A stretch of 64,000 nt of DNA from Carposina sasakii (taxonomy: Eukaryota; Arthropoda; Insecta; Lepidoptera; Carposinidae), in the NCBI GenBank assembly GCA_014607495.2, contig CP053162.1, positions 992,001 to 1,056,000 of the forward strand, given 5' to 3'. The notes below the pieces were generated by a model, which saw only the letters and a program-made list of their open reading frames with translations, had not been told where the DNA came from and made no database searches. The position numbers and the translations under genes are program-made. Positions 1-10,900 of this stretch are shown piece after piece. The first letter of the stretch is position 1; each line of letters begins with the position of its first letter.

Positions 1-90
1 ACCATATCACAACTCGACCGTGTGTGTGACTCGGAGTGCTTCCCAACCGCCGCGGGATGGGTTGCCAGCGAGATGGGGCTGCCAGAGGTA
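1..90 (+). CDS. Partial internal exon of an unrecognised gene (gene A)
   Basis: The first 90 bases are open in frame 1 and end at a strong splice donor (GAG|GTAAGT) at 90/91. The reading is TISQLDRVCDSECFPTAAGW followed by VASEMGLPE. Phase is 0, and joining to the exon at 495 keeps one open frame, whereas frame 2 hits a stop at the junction. The 5' part of the gene lies outside the window. I do not recognise the protein. The gene converges on the C1orf43 homologue to its right. Confidence 0.55.
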
Positions 91-107
91 AGTCTTACAT
101 GAAATTA

Positions 108-250
108 TCCGGCCCCCTTATTACCTACCTAGCAAAAGCAACGCGATAGCGAAAATTGTACAAAATTCGCTAATTGCTTGTCAAATTCGTATCACGTAAA
201 GGAAATTTCAAAGGAATTTTGACATTTCAACGCGAATCCGTCCAGTTGGA
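108..250 (+). mobile_element. MITE fragment, CTAGCAAAAGCAA family
   Basis: It starts with GGCCCCCTTATTACCTA and CTAGCAAAAGCAA and contains an AATTTCAAAGGAATTTTGAC block shared with the fuller copy at 50,037-50,226. The right end is missing or has diverged. It lies in the intron between the two gene A exons. Related pieces are at 2,497-2,570 and 24,586-24,705. Confidence 0.6.
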
Positions 251-277
251 CTGCTATTTTACTCACTTTAAATGCTC

Positions 278-445
278 CTGTCTTGATGCGGGGCTTCACT
301 ACATCAGCTGCATCTCCTTCCGTGCGTGTCGTAAGGACGAGTTTAGGGGCGTTCTCTCAGACGACGAGCTAGCTAATTATAACTTTATCTTTTGCATCTG
401 TCCCCGCTACGATAAACACTGCCCTGTGTGCTTGTATCTTAAGAT
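278..445 (+). repeat. Dispersed repeat fragment (GATGCGGGGCTTCACTA family)
   Basis: The segment running from GATGCGGGGCTTCACTACAT through the CAGCTGCATCTCC block to the 'GACGAGCTAGCTAA' block recurs in diverged form near 9,838, 29,281 and 33,370, and inverted near 28,900-29,060. It looks like a short interspersed element of the host genome. No coding content. Confidence 0.5.
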
Positions 446-494
446 GATTCTACCTATATATAATAATAATCATACTTTCTTCCTCTATCTACAG

Positions 495-632
495 ATGATG
501 GAATGGCTCTGTCACACTCGCGACATAATCAAAGATGGCGGAATTTCTGTCAGCTGTCAACGAGCATTCCTCGCCGCGAGGCATTTGCAGAAATTCGCAG
601 AGATATGGACTAATATGTATGTATCTAGCTGA
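495..632 (+). CDS. Terminal or penultimate exon of gene A
   Basis: A pyrimidine-rich acceptor (CTCTATCTACAG) precedes position 495. In phase 0 the exon reads MMEWLCHTRDIIKDGGISVS and then CQRAFLAARHLQKFAEIWTN before TGA at 630-632. An alternative is a GTATGT donor at 617 joined to an acceptor (TTTTTGTTGCAG) ending at 1,087. That would replace the last residues with IESQSVKHLVSVEF and a stop at 1,128-1,130, just before a polyadenylation signal. The second model explains the strong acceptor better. No domain is recognised. Sure that it is an exon, unsure of the end and the product. Confidence 0.5.
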   Translation: MMEWLCHTRDIIKDGGISVSCQRAFLAARHLQKFAEIWTNMYVSS

Positions 633-659
633 AAAAGTGAGAGATGGTATAATCGATGC

Positions 660-945
660 GCAATGTGAACCAATCATAATAAAAATGTAACGGGTCGATG
701 TCTACATGGAAGTTATATGAGAAAAAATATTATAAGAGACCTTTATCAACGCAAGAATGATTTTTGGAATTTTTGTCGGTTTGTCTGTGCATTTGTGCAC
801 GCTAATCTCAGAAACGGCTAAACCGATTTCGATGCAGTTTTCAGGGATATATTGTGACAGGTCCCACTTAACATATAGGCTACTTTTTATCCCGGGAAAT
901 GTTTTTATCCCGGATAATTTCGACATTTTGGCGTCCACTAGTATA
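660..945 (-). repeat. LINE-type 3' tail repeat
   Basis: On the minus strand this matches the segment at 35,590-35,990: CTAGTGGACGCC, a CCGGGATAAAAACATTT block, AAGTGGGACCTGTCACAATA and the ACCCGTTACATTTTTAT end. Such 'generic' lepidopteran tails usually come from RTE-like LINEs, which is inference here. It lies in the last intron or 3'UTR of gene A. Confidence 0.55.
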
Positions 946-1128
946 ATATTTTTCCTGCCGCTATATAGCTATCCCAGTTCTGGCTAGCCCATTTCAAGAA
1001 TGAGCCGTGTATATTATGTATGTATATAATGAAGAAAACGTCTAGGCACATACAGAACCCTTTGAACCATTTTTCTTTTTGTTGCAGAGAAAGCCAGTCT
1101 GTAAAACACTTAGTTAGTGTTGAATTTT

Positions 1129-1181
1129 AATAAAGGTTATGATTGTTATCTGTTTTGTAATAATTGTAAGTAAAAATAAAA
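1129..1181 (+). terminator. Polyadenylation signals of gene A
   Basis: AATAAA occurs at 1,129 and again near 1,176, downstream of both possible stop codons of gene A. They are the first canonical signals after the exons. Confidence 0.4.
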
Positions 1182-1224
1182 TTCTATTGGAGTCTTCAAA
1201 TAGTATGTTATTGTTTTATGCGAC

Positions 1225-1355
1225 TTGTAGCTTATTTATTTATTACTTATACCCTCAAAATTGGTAAGAAGCGGCACCATGTGGTTCTATCGGCCCTTGG
1301 TGCTCTGCCTACCCCGTAAGGGATTAAGGCGTGATTATATGTATGTATGTATGAA
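1225..1355 (+). repeat. Dispersed repeat (ACCCTCAAAATTGGT family)
   Basis: The block ACCCTCAAAATTGG, then TGTGGTTCTATCGGCC, GGTGCTCTGC and ACCCCGTAAGGGAT, is repeated at 21,036-21,140. It ends in a TATG-rich tail. A short dispersed repeat in intergenic DNA. Confidence 0.55.
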
Positions 1356-1599
1356 TTACTTAAGCAATGTATCCACAACTTCATTACATTACATTTGTGG
1401 ATGCACCTTAATGTAATAATTACAGATACTTTACCAAATATATAAAAAAAAATATTACATCACCTTTAATAAATATGTAATAACCCTATTGAGATCTTAA
1501 AAATAACCTTTGGAAACCATATTACTATTTACAATGTCAACATTTCAATTAAAAAAGTACATATTGATTTATATACGCCCAGCATTTAACTAAGGTCTC

Positions 1600-1716
1600 T
1601 GTTATGATAGCGGTGCCGTCACATAACGGTCGTACGTATCAGAAAGCTCGCTCTCTTTACGGTGCCGACATGTGAAATTGTCTTTCAAGACCGCTATATT
1701 ACGGCCGGCACCGCTG
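1600..1716. repeat. Small palindromic element
   Basis: AGCGGTGCCG at the left is mirrored by CGGCACCGCT at the right, with ATAACGGTC/GACCGCTAT inside. This fits a short foldback or MITE. It lies in the gap between the gene A and C1orf43 3' ends. Confidence 0.35.
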
Positions 1717-1772
1717 TCCCAAGAAACCAAAACTTAAACTAATCTTTACAACAGAGCCATCTACTATGTAGT

Positions 1773-1778
1773 TTTATT
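1773..1778 (-). terminator. Candidate polyadenylation signal of the C1orf43 homologue
   Basis: AATAAA on the minus strand, about 490 bp after the stop codon at 2,266. It is the clearest canonical signal between that stop and gene A. Confidence 0.35.
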
Positions 1779-2265
1779 TAGACGAAACGCCGAGTAGGCA
1801 TAATGGCCATAAGTGCATTAAAGCTATTATACATATTAACCATTTCACTAATAAGCTTATCTGATTCACTCAAGTGCTTAGATTTATTGCACATATCTTC
1901 TACTGTATGCACTCTTCACTTCAATCGCAAGTCCAGTCCCTATGGGCGAGTATTCTATTTACAAGTCAACCGTCTTGTGGAACAGATTAGAAAATCCCGT
2001 TTTTAATTACATGTTTTCCCCTCCTGCCATCACAAGATTCACTCTCATCAATTCTGAGACCCTTTCTTTTAATGACAAGTCCATTTCCTTTAATTAATCC
2101 CATAATACCCTTTCATTTAATTCCATTTCCTTCCTTAAATCACTTTATACACAAGTCTCTTCCCTTCCAAGTCCGTTTTATCTCAAGTCCATCCTTTAAT
2201 TCCAAGTCCCTTCACTCACAAGTCTCTATAACCTACAGCGTCCACACGGCGCGTGTGTCCGCGGA

Positions 2266-2352
2266 TCAGACAGCCGTCTCGTCAGCCGGAGTGCCCGGCG
2301 TGACCCGCGCGCCGGGCACTTCCTCGTCCAGCCGGGCATCTGCCGGCAGGTT
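2266..2352 (-). CDS. C1orf43 homologue exon 5 (C-terminus)
   Basis: After acceptor TATAATTACAG the exon reads NLPADARLDEEVPGARVTPG, then TPADETAV and a TGA stop (2,268-2,266). The frame is fixed by exon 4. The exon is GC-rich, unlike its AT-rich surroundings, which supports it as coding. Confidence 0.75.
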   Translation of the reverse strand, partial: NLPADARLDEEVPGARVTPGTPADETAV

Positions 2353-5300
2353 CTGTAATTATACAACACATATTATCTCTGATCCACAAGAGATAAATTG
2401 ACAGTGTGTGCGTGCGCGGGGCGAGGTGCGAGGCGCGGGGCGAGGTGCGAGGCGCGGGAGGACGCCGAGCGCTCGTTGCGCGCACGCACACACTCGAGAC
2501 TATCGCGATCGCGCGGCTTCGGCTTTGCTATTGCTTTTAGGTAATCAGGGGGCCGCTTTGCCCTCATTTCGCACACTCACAATTTTCGCGGCCGCATTGC
2601 TTCCTCGGCTGTAACAGCCTTGGCGATTCACTACATTTCATAAAACAAAGTCGCCGTGGGCGACCGCTAGTAACAATGTCTTCTAAAAGAGGCCGACAAA
2701 TAACCACAATTAAATTTAGTTTTATATCTTGCGTGTGCATTACTACTTATTCTATATCGATGGTGCTTTACCCTACCCTATGTTTTTTTAATATGTTTTT
2801 CCATGAGGAAAATAAATAAATAAATATTCACAAACTACACAATACATAAACCTAGTCCCACATTAAGACCCCTAAGGTCTTGTGTCGTGGGTACTACGCA
2901 ACGGTATATAAATACATAGATAAGTATAGAAACATCCATGACTCGGAAACAAACATCGATATTCATCATATCAATGTTTGCACCTACCGGGATTCGAACC
3001 CAGGACCTATGGCGTAGCAAGCAGGGTCACTACCTACTAGACCAATCGGCCGTCAAATGGTATCTTGAATGAGAAGTGTTGTGCTCTCACCTCAAGCGCG
3101 GTATAGTTGTTGCGAGCATGTCTCCCCGCGCGCCGCGCGTCCCCTCGTCGCGGACTGGCGCCCGGCGCCGCCCCGCCCACACTCTTTAGCAGGCGGGCCC
3201 TGGAATCACGGGATTTATCATAAACTACACTGAAATATTAATATTGAGACTGTCTACTAAACATAATTATCTCTATAATATAAAAATGAACCACTAACCG
3301 CCAATTACTATAACTGATCTTGAGAGATTTTTTGCATATCTCAGATCGAAATTTCAAAGTAGAAATAATGGAATCCAAGATTCTTTTTGATCTCTTGTAT
3401 TGAAATTGGCCGTAAATATGTTGCTAAGCATAAGTCGTCTTCGTCTTCAGCCTATCGCAGTCCACTGCTGGACGTAGGCCTCCCCCAGGGCACGTCACAA
3501 GGCTACTGCCACAGGGGATTTTTACTCATAGTCATCACGCTGGGCAGGCGGGTTGGTGACCGCAGTGTGATTTTCGGACTATGTTGTCAGTACGGGAGGC
3601 GCTGCTGCCCACCTCCCGGAAACCCTTAATCGCCTCGTACGATACCCACGGGCAGGCATGGGGTGGTACAAACTCTACTCTGCCGGCATCACGCGGCACA
3701 TAAGTCTATCTGCTAAGCGCAATCTCGAAAACCAAATTTCGAGAAACCGATTTCGCCGAATGGGGAATATGCGTCTGACACGAAAACAGATTTTTTTATA
3801 TATTTTATTCGAAAGATATTACAAATACAAACCGAACAGTGCAAAAATAACATCAATCGGTTAGTAAATACCAAAGTTACAGGAGTTTAAAAGTTTGAAA
3901 AATTTAACGAAAAAAATTTACAACATAAAAGGAGTAAAAACATAAATTTTACCCATATTTTGAATTATCTCATTGATTTAATAAATACTAATTTAAACAA
4001 ATTTTATTGACAATAATACACAAAATATAAAATATTACGTTTATAAAATAAGATTGCATTTTTTCCCCATACTGATTTGAGACGGTTGTCTACTATGACG
4101 TCTTTACCATTTTAGTATGGAGCAAACGGAGCGTTTCAAAAACATTTTGCCGGCTCGTATTTTTGAATTGCTGTAAATCCAAAACGGTTAAAATTAGATA
4201 TGCCATTCCAAGGGCAAACTTTTTTCATTCGTTTTTTACATAGAATATAAAAATGAAATAAAAAAATCATGTATTTATGGTTGCATGCTAGGTGCTTGGA
4301 TCTGGCTTCTCGTTGCGACTGTAGTGTCTTGTGTTCGTGACCATGAGTCGGCAGATCCGAGGGTCAGCGGAGGGTATAGGGCCCGGTGGTGGGCGATCCC
4401 TCAATAGAAAAAAATCATGTATATACCCTATTTTTTTTTAGACTACATTCCTTGAAGTACGACGAAGGTTCTTATGGAGAGGATTTTAAAAAGTCTAAAA
4501 CAACACTTTTCTATAGCGGCCGCCCACAACTTTGTTAATTTGGAAGGGCTTTACACCCGTGCAAAGCTGAGGCGGAACTCTAGTCATACTATAAAACGTA
4601 TATCAGCTACTGCATAAATCTCAATAAAAAAACATAATTTAAAAAATCCAAAACCCCGACTGCTTAAAAAAGAACCAAATAATGTACATAATAAAAAAAA
4701 CGAAAAGAAAAAAACAAGCACTTAGATGTCCGGTGGTCTAGAATTCTATAACATTACTAGCGGACCTGACAGACGTTGTCCTGTCCCACGCCTTTGAACT
4801 AACGTCACCCAATTGTTTTGCCTTCCCGGACTTTCAAATTTCGAACAAATTGTTTGTATGGGAATGTAGAAAAGGAATGTTATAGACATGTTAAGGCATT
4901 TTTAAAAAAAAATTCTCTCCGTTAGAACCGTGCCTATACTTCAAGGAATACGCTAAAAAAAGAATTAGCGAAATCGGTTCAGCCGTTCTCGAGATTCGCG
5001 CTTATCACATTTTTTTTGCGATTCATTTTTATATTATAGATTATGGAATGAATACTATTGAAGAACATTTTTATTTACAATCTATCCCTGCTTGGTACAT
5101 TAAGTAAATTGAAGAACATAAAATATTTTCTAATGATAGTAACATAACAACTGAACAGCCAGGATCCATTGAAATATTAGCTTGGCTGTCGGAAAATGGA
5201 TCCCGACTGTTCAGTTGTTATGTTACGATCATTAGAAAATAGTGGTTTGTGAATTAGTGGAAGGGCCACGTGAGTAAAGTCGTGGGCGGCCGCTATAGAA

Positions 5301-7941
5301 AAGTTGTTTTTAGACTTTCAGGCAATTTTTTAATTTTTTCTAAAAATAATTAGCGAAAACGGTTCAGCTGTTCTCGAGATTTGCGTTTAGCAACACATTT
5401 AGTGATTCATTTTTATATTATAGACTAGATCAGTGTTTCCCAAAGTGGTCTATGTGGACCCCCAGGGGTCTACAAGGGACTCGATGGGGGTCTACGTTGG
5501 CGTGAAAAAATGGGATTTCACAATTAATTTGTATGTGTTGTAAGTATGTAGGGGGTCCACCAGAACCAGTTAACTTTTGAAAGGGTTCTATGAAAAATGA
5601 AAGTTTGGGAACCCCTGGACTAGATGAACTACTGTATTAGGGTAACTACCTGTAAAGTAAAGTAAACATACATAATAATCACGTCTCTTTCTCAGAGGGG
5701 TAGGCAGAGATCACGTATCTCCATTTGCTACGATCCTGACACACCTCTTTCTCGCACTCTTGACGTGACCTTTGTTTAGTAAAGTATGGTGGAAAAAAAC
5801 TTCACTCACGCATCCAACAGCTTCATCAACAACCGGCTATAATTCCGGTACTCATCATCCCCAAACTCGCCCGGGCGATGTCGAGCGTACTCGTACAAGT
5901 CACAGAACTGATGCACCAGCTTCTGTCCCTTTCCATCTAATGGAGCCGCCAGGGATGTGAGCAGGAAGGCACGAAGGCTCTCCCGAGGGTGTCGCCGTAG
6001 GCCTGGGTCCGATCGGGCTATCTCGTCCTCTGAGTGAAGAAGAGATAACTTTCTCTAATGAATGTTTCCATTTTTATTAATAATTTTATTTATTAATAAT
6101 TTTATAATGTTTCCATTTACTTGTTCGTAAAAATTAAATGATGTGATCAAGTAGTGACATACACATGTTGCAGAGGCTACAGAAAAAGATCCTGAATCTA
6201 TACATATAGGTAGATAGATTACATTCTAGATCAGTCTTTCCCAAAGTGGGCGATAACGCCCCCTCGTAGGCGTTGGAGGCCTAGAGAGGGGCAGTTAAGG
6301 CCCCAGAAACAAATAGCGCAACTAATATGCTATTGACATTTTTAAGGTGAAATAAAAATGGGGGGCACTACTGATTTTCAAAGTGGAGGCGTTAGACCAG
6401 TGGTTCCCAAAGTGGTCCAGGTGGACCCCCAGGGGTCTACAGGAGACTCGACGTATGCGTGAAAAAATTGAGGTTCACAATTAATTTGTATGTGATGTAG
6501 GCCTGTAGGGGTTCTACCAGAACCAGTAAACTTTTGAAAGGGGTCTACGAGAAATAAAAGTTTGGGAACCTCTGCATTAGACGAAGTAAATTTGCAAACC
6601 TCTTCTAGATGTATCTAAAAATCAGGGTTCGAAGTGATAAACATACCTTGATAATTATAAAAATCAAACACTAAAATAATCTCATTTATTTATGTGTATC
6701 TGAACGTCATTTGCGTATCCAAACGCACTAGACCTCAAACTAAACATAAAAAACCATTTCTCTGATGAGAAAAGTGTGAATTTCTGTTCTTTAGGTACTT
6801 TCTCACTTTGTTTGACGTCATAAAAACAAATTCTGAATTAAATTGTATATTTCTCACATTTATTCTTTGCTGTTTAATTAATAATACTGAAAAACCTACA
6901 CTCTCCTTGGGATAAATATGTTATCATTTAAATTAAGAAAATTTCAAGAAGTTGAAAAATCAGCTGGGATAATTATGAGATAATCTGATAATTATCAAGG
7001 TAATTATAAAAAAAAAAAATATTTATCTTGATAATTTCGAACCCTGCTAAAAATAATGTCAAGACAAATCTATAATATTATTAAGTAACAAATCCTGTCC
7101 TGACTGATTCATTAAGGCCGAGGCAAGACTAATGAAGTATGAACATGATAATATTTGGACTGTGGCTGCCTTTTTCCCACAGTGGCACATGTGGCCCACT
7201 AAAAAGGGGAATAATATATTTTCTTACATTTACCAGGATGTAGTAGTGGGCAGCCATTTACACATTTTCTGTCCGTTCAGTTTAATATTTCCCAAGGGTA
7301 TCTAACTAGTTGTCATGTACTAACAAATAACCTAATATGATAAGGATACTGTACAAAGATGTTATCATAGTAGAGACAAAAATTACCCAAAGTTTTGACA
7401 TCATCCACTGCTCTAAACCGGTAGTGATATGGCTGCTGCGGCTCGAGGATGTAATGCGAGGGTTCCACGTTCAGGAGCCTAGGCTCCATCATGATGCGGG
7501 GAACAGCTTCTATTCGTCGCTCAATTTCCTTCTTTAGGAACTGAAATACATGTAAAAACTAATCAAAATATGCTATAGAAATTAAGCATTACACTGTTTT
7601 CTAGGTCAGCATTTGTAAATAAATAGGTATAGCAAATTATATTATCCTTGTCTGTAATGTCCATACTGAATGAAAAGAGTAATCCTCTTTTGATATAGTT
7701 TACCAGTTAAAACGATTCCCATATTTTAGTAGGGGTTACAGTTTTAACCCTTTACTACAAAAGTTTGCGAGTTACAACTTACCTTTTTACCATCAGTACC
7801 AATGGCTACATGAGGACCTCGGTGGGATCGAAGTGCAAACCTTGTTATTTGTCTCTTTGCGAATATAAACAATATCACAAAAGTAAGAACTCCACCACTT
7901 ATAATAAAGATTATCTTCAATATGCTGGTAAAATCTTGCAT
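2266..7941 (-). CDS. C1orf43 homologue (NICE-3-like single-pass membrane protein), complete, 5 exons
   Basis: Joined minus-strand exons 7941-7783, 7540-7387, 6029-5810, 3199-3091 and 2352-2266 give 729 nt, 242 residues plus stop, with GT..AG borders and matching phases (0,1,2,0). Human C1orf43 is 253 residues. Exon 1 carries a hydrophobic segment (residues about 7-27) followed by FIFAKRQITRFALRSHRGPH, closely like the human FIFVKRQI...SRRGPH region. Exon 3 has HPRESLRAFLL and RPGEFGDDEYRNY, like human HPRSL and GVFGQNEY. The conserved end NNYTALE (exon 4) is followed by an acidic 28-residue tail. In people the protein is widely expressed and has been linked to phagocytosis; its molecular activity is not settled. 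Introns 3 and 4 hold SINEs and MITEs. Confidence 0.88.
2497..2572 (-). mobile_element. MITE end, CTAGCAAAAGCAA family
   Basis: GGCTTTGCTATTGCTTTTAG plus GTAATCAGGGGGCC is the reverse complement of the family's terminal sequence (GGCCCCCTNATTACCTA). Only one end is recognisable. It lies in intron 4 of the C1orf43 homologue, close to a GC-rich stretch. Confidence 0.5.
2815..3054 (-). mobile_element. tRNA-derived SINE copy 1
   Basis: On the minus strand the head has a polymerase III A box-like GATTGGTCTAGTAGG and a B box GGTTCGAATCCC. The body contains GTCGTGGGTACTA-complement and CTAGTCCCACATTAAG, and the tail is (AATA)n. Related copies are at 28,233-28,479 and 33,756-33,994. It ends only 37 bp from C1orf43 exon 4. 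Confidence 0.75.
3091..3199 (-). CDS. C1orf43 homologue exon 4
   Basis: GC-rich exon after acceptor GTGATTCCAG. It codes ARLLKSVGGAAPGASP, then an Arg/Gly-rich linker and NNYTALE, and ends at GAG|GTGAGA in phase 0. The final motif corresponds to DNYNTLE at the human C-terminus. Confidence 0.82.
3431..3705 (+). repeat. Repeat X copy 1 (CAGTCCACTGCTGGACGTAGG family)
   Basis: Recognised by CAGTCCACTGCTGGACGTAG, CACGCTGGGCAGGCGGGTTG, GTTGTCAGTACGGGAGGCGC and TCTACTCTGCCGGC in fixed order. Other copies: 9,073-9,335 (+), 30,940-31,165 (-), 41,395-42,152 (-, interrupted) and 57,160-57,412 (-). Probably a SINE or the 3' end of a LINE. It lies in C1orf43 intron 3. Confidence 0.7.
4500..5430. repeat. 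Composite of LINE-tail repeats and a dispersed hairpin repeat
   Basis: It holds CTATAGCGGCCGCCCAC at 4,513 and its inverse at 5,285, two RTE-like tails (GTTCTCGAGATT... TTTTATATTATAGA), and a piece shared with 11,490-11,790. Inside is a hairpin, about 5,138-5,225, with arms AACATAACAACTGAACAG and the reverse. No coding potential. Confidence 0.5.
5431..5617 (+). mobile_element. hAT-type MITE with 8-bp target duplication
   Basis: It starts CAGTGTTTCCCAAAG and ends CTTTGGG-like AAGTTTGGGAACCCCTG, the classic hAT terminal pattern. It is flanked on both sides by the 8-bp GACTAGAT (5,423-5,430 and 5,618-5,625). 187 bp, non-coding. Confidence 0.85.
5660..5775 (+). repeat. Dispersed repeat fragment (CAGAGGGGTAGGCAGAG)
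   Basis: The ACGTCTCTTTCTCAGAGGGG, TAGGCAGAGATCACG block resembles a common lepidopteran interspersed repeat. Only one copy is seen here, so the call rests on general knowledge. Confidence 0.3.
5810..6029 (-). CDS. C1orf43 homologue exon 3
   Basis: The acceptor TTCACTCAG is followed by 220 nt that complete a GAG codon with exon 2 and code residues about 105-178. It contains HPRESLRAFLLTSLAAPL and ARHRPGEFGDDEYRNYSRLL, the best-conserved part of the family. The donor is GATGC|GTGAGT, phase 2. Confidence 0.87.
6232..6602 (+). mobile_element. hAT-type MITE, interrupted by a second hAT MITE
   Basis: Starts CAGTCTTTCCCAAAGTGG and is flanked by the 8-bp TTCTAGAT at 6,224-6,231 and 6,603-6,610. 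Its right end is degenerate (GCAAACCTC). A different hAT MITE is inserted at 6,398-6,574. It lies in intron 2 of the C1orf43 homologue. Confidence 0.7.
6398..6574 (+). mobile_element. hAT-type MITE nested in another
   Basis: CAGTGGTTCCCAAAG to TTTGGGAACCTCTG, same family as 5,431-5,617. Flanks are CGTTAGAC and CATTAGAC, an 8-bp duplication with one change. Confidence 0.8.
7387..7540 (-). CDS. C1orf43 homologue exon 2
   Basis: The acceptor TGTATTTCAG precedes FLKKEIERRIEAVPRIMMEP and the exon ends at TTGG|GTAATT in phase 1. It matches the human EEIDIRLSRVQDIKYEPQLL region in pattern (ExxxR, xxEPxLL). Confidence 0.85.
7783..7941 (-). CDS. C1orf43 homologue exon 1 (start, membrane segment)
   Basis: Codes residues 1-53, MQDFTSILKIIFIISGGVLT onward. 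The ATG at 7,941 is the first in frame, directly before the membrane segment. The donor AAG|GTAAGT follows at 7,782. Positive residues (KRQ, RSHRG) after the membrane segment suggest a cytoplasmic C-terminus. Confidence 0.88.
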
Positions 7942-10900
7942 ATTTGCCGTATTTAATATTTACAGAATCAGCGAAAATCAACAGCAGAAACCACAATTAA
8001 TATATTATTATATTTGCTGAAATTTCTTCATACACATTATTTATTTTGTGAAGGATAGCAAGAGACTTTTTAGCTTTGTTAGACAAAGATAGTGATATGA
8101 AAATTTTATTTTCCTTAGTGCATACACATTTCAGCTACAAGAACGAATACCAATGACATGTTATTAATCGTTCAGAAATATTATCATTTCCTTTACTCGT
8201 TCAGGAACAAGATTTCAAATAAAATCCTTGTTCTGTACAATATAATGTACCTACTAAGTACACAAGTTAGATTGCGAGTGTAAAAAGACTTCTCTTTCTA
8301 CGATTGCGAGGCTACGGATTAATCAAAATAATGCTTGTTTTCCAAATAAAAATAGCCAACGGTAGGGTCAGATCAAGAGACGGTATCTAAGCACACTAGC
8401 TAAAGCTGTCGAGACTAGTAGCACTCAGCATTTCCTTTTACGGATATTTTTATGTATCTATCCCTGCATGTTTAATCCATGAAATGAATTAGCAATGTAG
8501 CCACATATACAGAATGTTGTGTTAAGCATAGAAGGTTAGATGTAGAATCTTTCCCCTAAAGTATGTGTGGGACATTATGTAGGTTGTAGGTAGGTACGTC
8601 TGAATAAAGTCATAAACTTTTTATTCCTCAACGTGCATCTAATTTTATATCACGTCATAATTCCTAGAAACCGGCAGCATTATTTATTCCTTGTGTGATA
8701 CGTTTATATTCAACCCCGCCGCCTGCCGTGCCATTCGAATTCCTATAACATGATTCTTTCTATTCAAAGTTGGGTGCGGTACCAATGTCTTTGACAGAAA
8801 ACGCTGTTTGCATACAAATTAAAACAATATGGCCGCTCTCGATGACCAATAGATGCTAATGGTCCTTCGTTCTCCGATTGACCCGTGATCGCCTTTTGTG
8901 TAACGACAATCGTTCTTAAAATGGCGATGTTATTACAATAATAAAAATTATAAGCAATGTTAATGCAGGACCATGGGGTGTGATGCAATATATGCAAGAA
9001 CCTCTATCATAAGTATAGGTACTTAGGTACCTAAGCTATTAAATTAATAGGTAGGTTCTAAGTACGTATAACATCATCAGCCTATTGCAGTTCACTGCTG
9101 GACATAGGCCTCCCCCAGGGAGACCACGCCACAAGACTGCCATGGGGGGTATTTGCCCATAGTCACCACGCTGGGCAGGCGGGTTGGTGACCGCAGTTTG
9201 TATTTTGGACTATGTTGTCAACACGGGAGGCGCTGCTGCCCACCTCCCGGAAACCCTTAATAGCCTCGTACGATACCCACGGCAGACATGGGGTGGTACG
9301 AATTCTACTCTGCCGGCACCACGCGGCCTATAACTAATGTAGGTATCTACAATTTACAACCACAGATCACCCCCACCATCTCCCCAGATCCCTAGAGTTA
9401 GTGAGTAACTTGCCACCACCACACACTGATAATAAGCTTTACTTTCAAACAAGTCATCTGGTTATAAAGACTTACCGAGTAGGGAGTGCAAGAGACAAAA
9501 TTTATAGGTATGCAGATACGTATATAAATAGTGAAAACATAAGTAGGACCACAGCGACTTAAGTAAGTAGCTACTTATTAGAAATACTTTAAAAAAAAAT
9601 TGAAAATACGCCAGCACACATCCCCAAGTAACAGATTCGCAAAAGCATCTTTTTTTTATCAAAACCACCAAACCTGCACAATCTGACAATTTCTATAGGT
9701 AGGTGCATATACATATATACCACGGCTGTGTTCAGGATCACGTAGGAGTGCCATCAGATACGAATACCACTTTACCTATGATAAAAGGATTCAATCAAGG
9801 AATCCGGCAGCTTGTATTTAATGAGTTTTGGTCCTGTGTTGATGCGGGCGGGCTTCAAGAACCAAAAGAATAAATCAGCTCCCTTCTTCCGTGTATGTCG
9901 TAACTCGGGCATTCTCTTGGGCGATAAGCTAGTAACTTATCTCTATAATAACCATTTACATCTCTCCACTATTGTAATATTGGATGTAAGGATCAACGCC
10001 GGCCCAAAGTAAATTTTAGAATGGAGCGAGATCCAATTATGGCGCCTCTCCTGTTTGCTCCTAATAATAATATACCTATATCTTTACCATTTAGGTGCCC
10101 TCTAGGATTTGGCGCCTGGAGCGATTGCTCCGTTCGCCGTATAGGCGGGCCGGCCCTGGTAAAGATCTCCTTTATATCCTGCATCTCTAGCTACCACGTA
10201 CGTGTATAAGAGAAAGTGGGGTTGATTCCTGGCTGACACGAATTTATTACAATTTTGTGTTGTCTATCCTAATTGCTGGCTTATTTTTTAGATTACGTAA
10301 CTAACATGCTTAAATTCGATGAAGGTAGTATCTACCTACCTATACCTACTACATATAATTCAAGCTGCTGAAAGAAGCGTCTTGTGACCAGCGGCAGCTA
10401 ATGTTATATTCTAATGAAACCTTTTCTCATATTCTTGCTAAATATTACTGGCCTTGAGATTTTAGTGTATTTATCTACCTACAGACTTATAGTAAAATTT
10501 TACGTACAGTTAACAAGTAAGAATAGGTATAGGTACCTACCTACGTTATACCCTGAAAATAAAAACACAAAGATATTTGGACATTCCATGACCTAGATAA
10601 ATATGCATTTCTGCCCTTCCTGGCTCTGTCTTTGAATTATTATACTGTTATAAAACATTCTGTATTATAAACGACAGTGTTCCTGAAATGGAGTCGCCAG
10701 AACTGGAGATACGGCCACGTTCAGCACAGCGGGGACAGATGTAGGTAAATGATCAGTGTCAAGTTGCTTGCTTATCGCCTGAGAGTTCTTCGCCTACAGC
10801 CGCAGCCAGGATTTGAATTGCCATTCAACCTTACAGCACGCGTCTCCGCCCATCCTGAGATATTGACTATGGGATATATTGTGTCAGTGCATAAGGATTC

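Noticed and set aside
2282..2614. Several overlapping Arg/Ala/Pro-rich frames around 2,300-2,600
   Set aside because: They come from GC-rich DNA and dinucleotide-like runs; only 2,266-2,352 (minus) fits a spliced gene.
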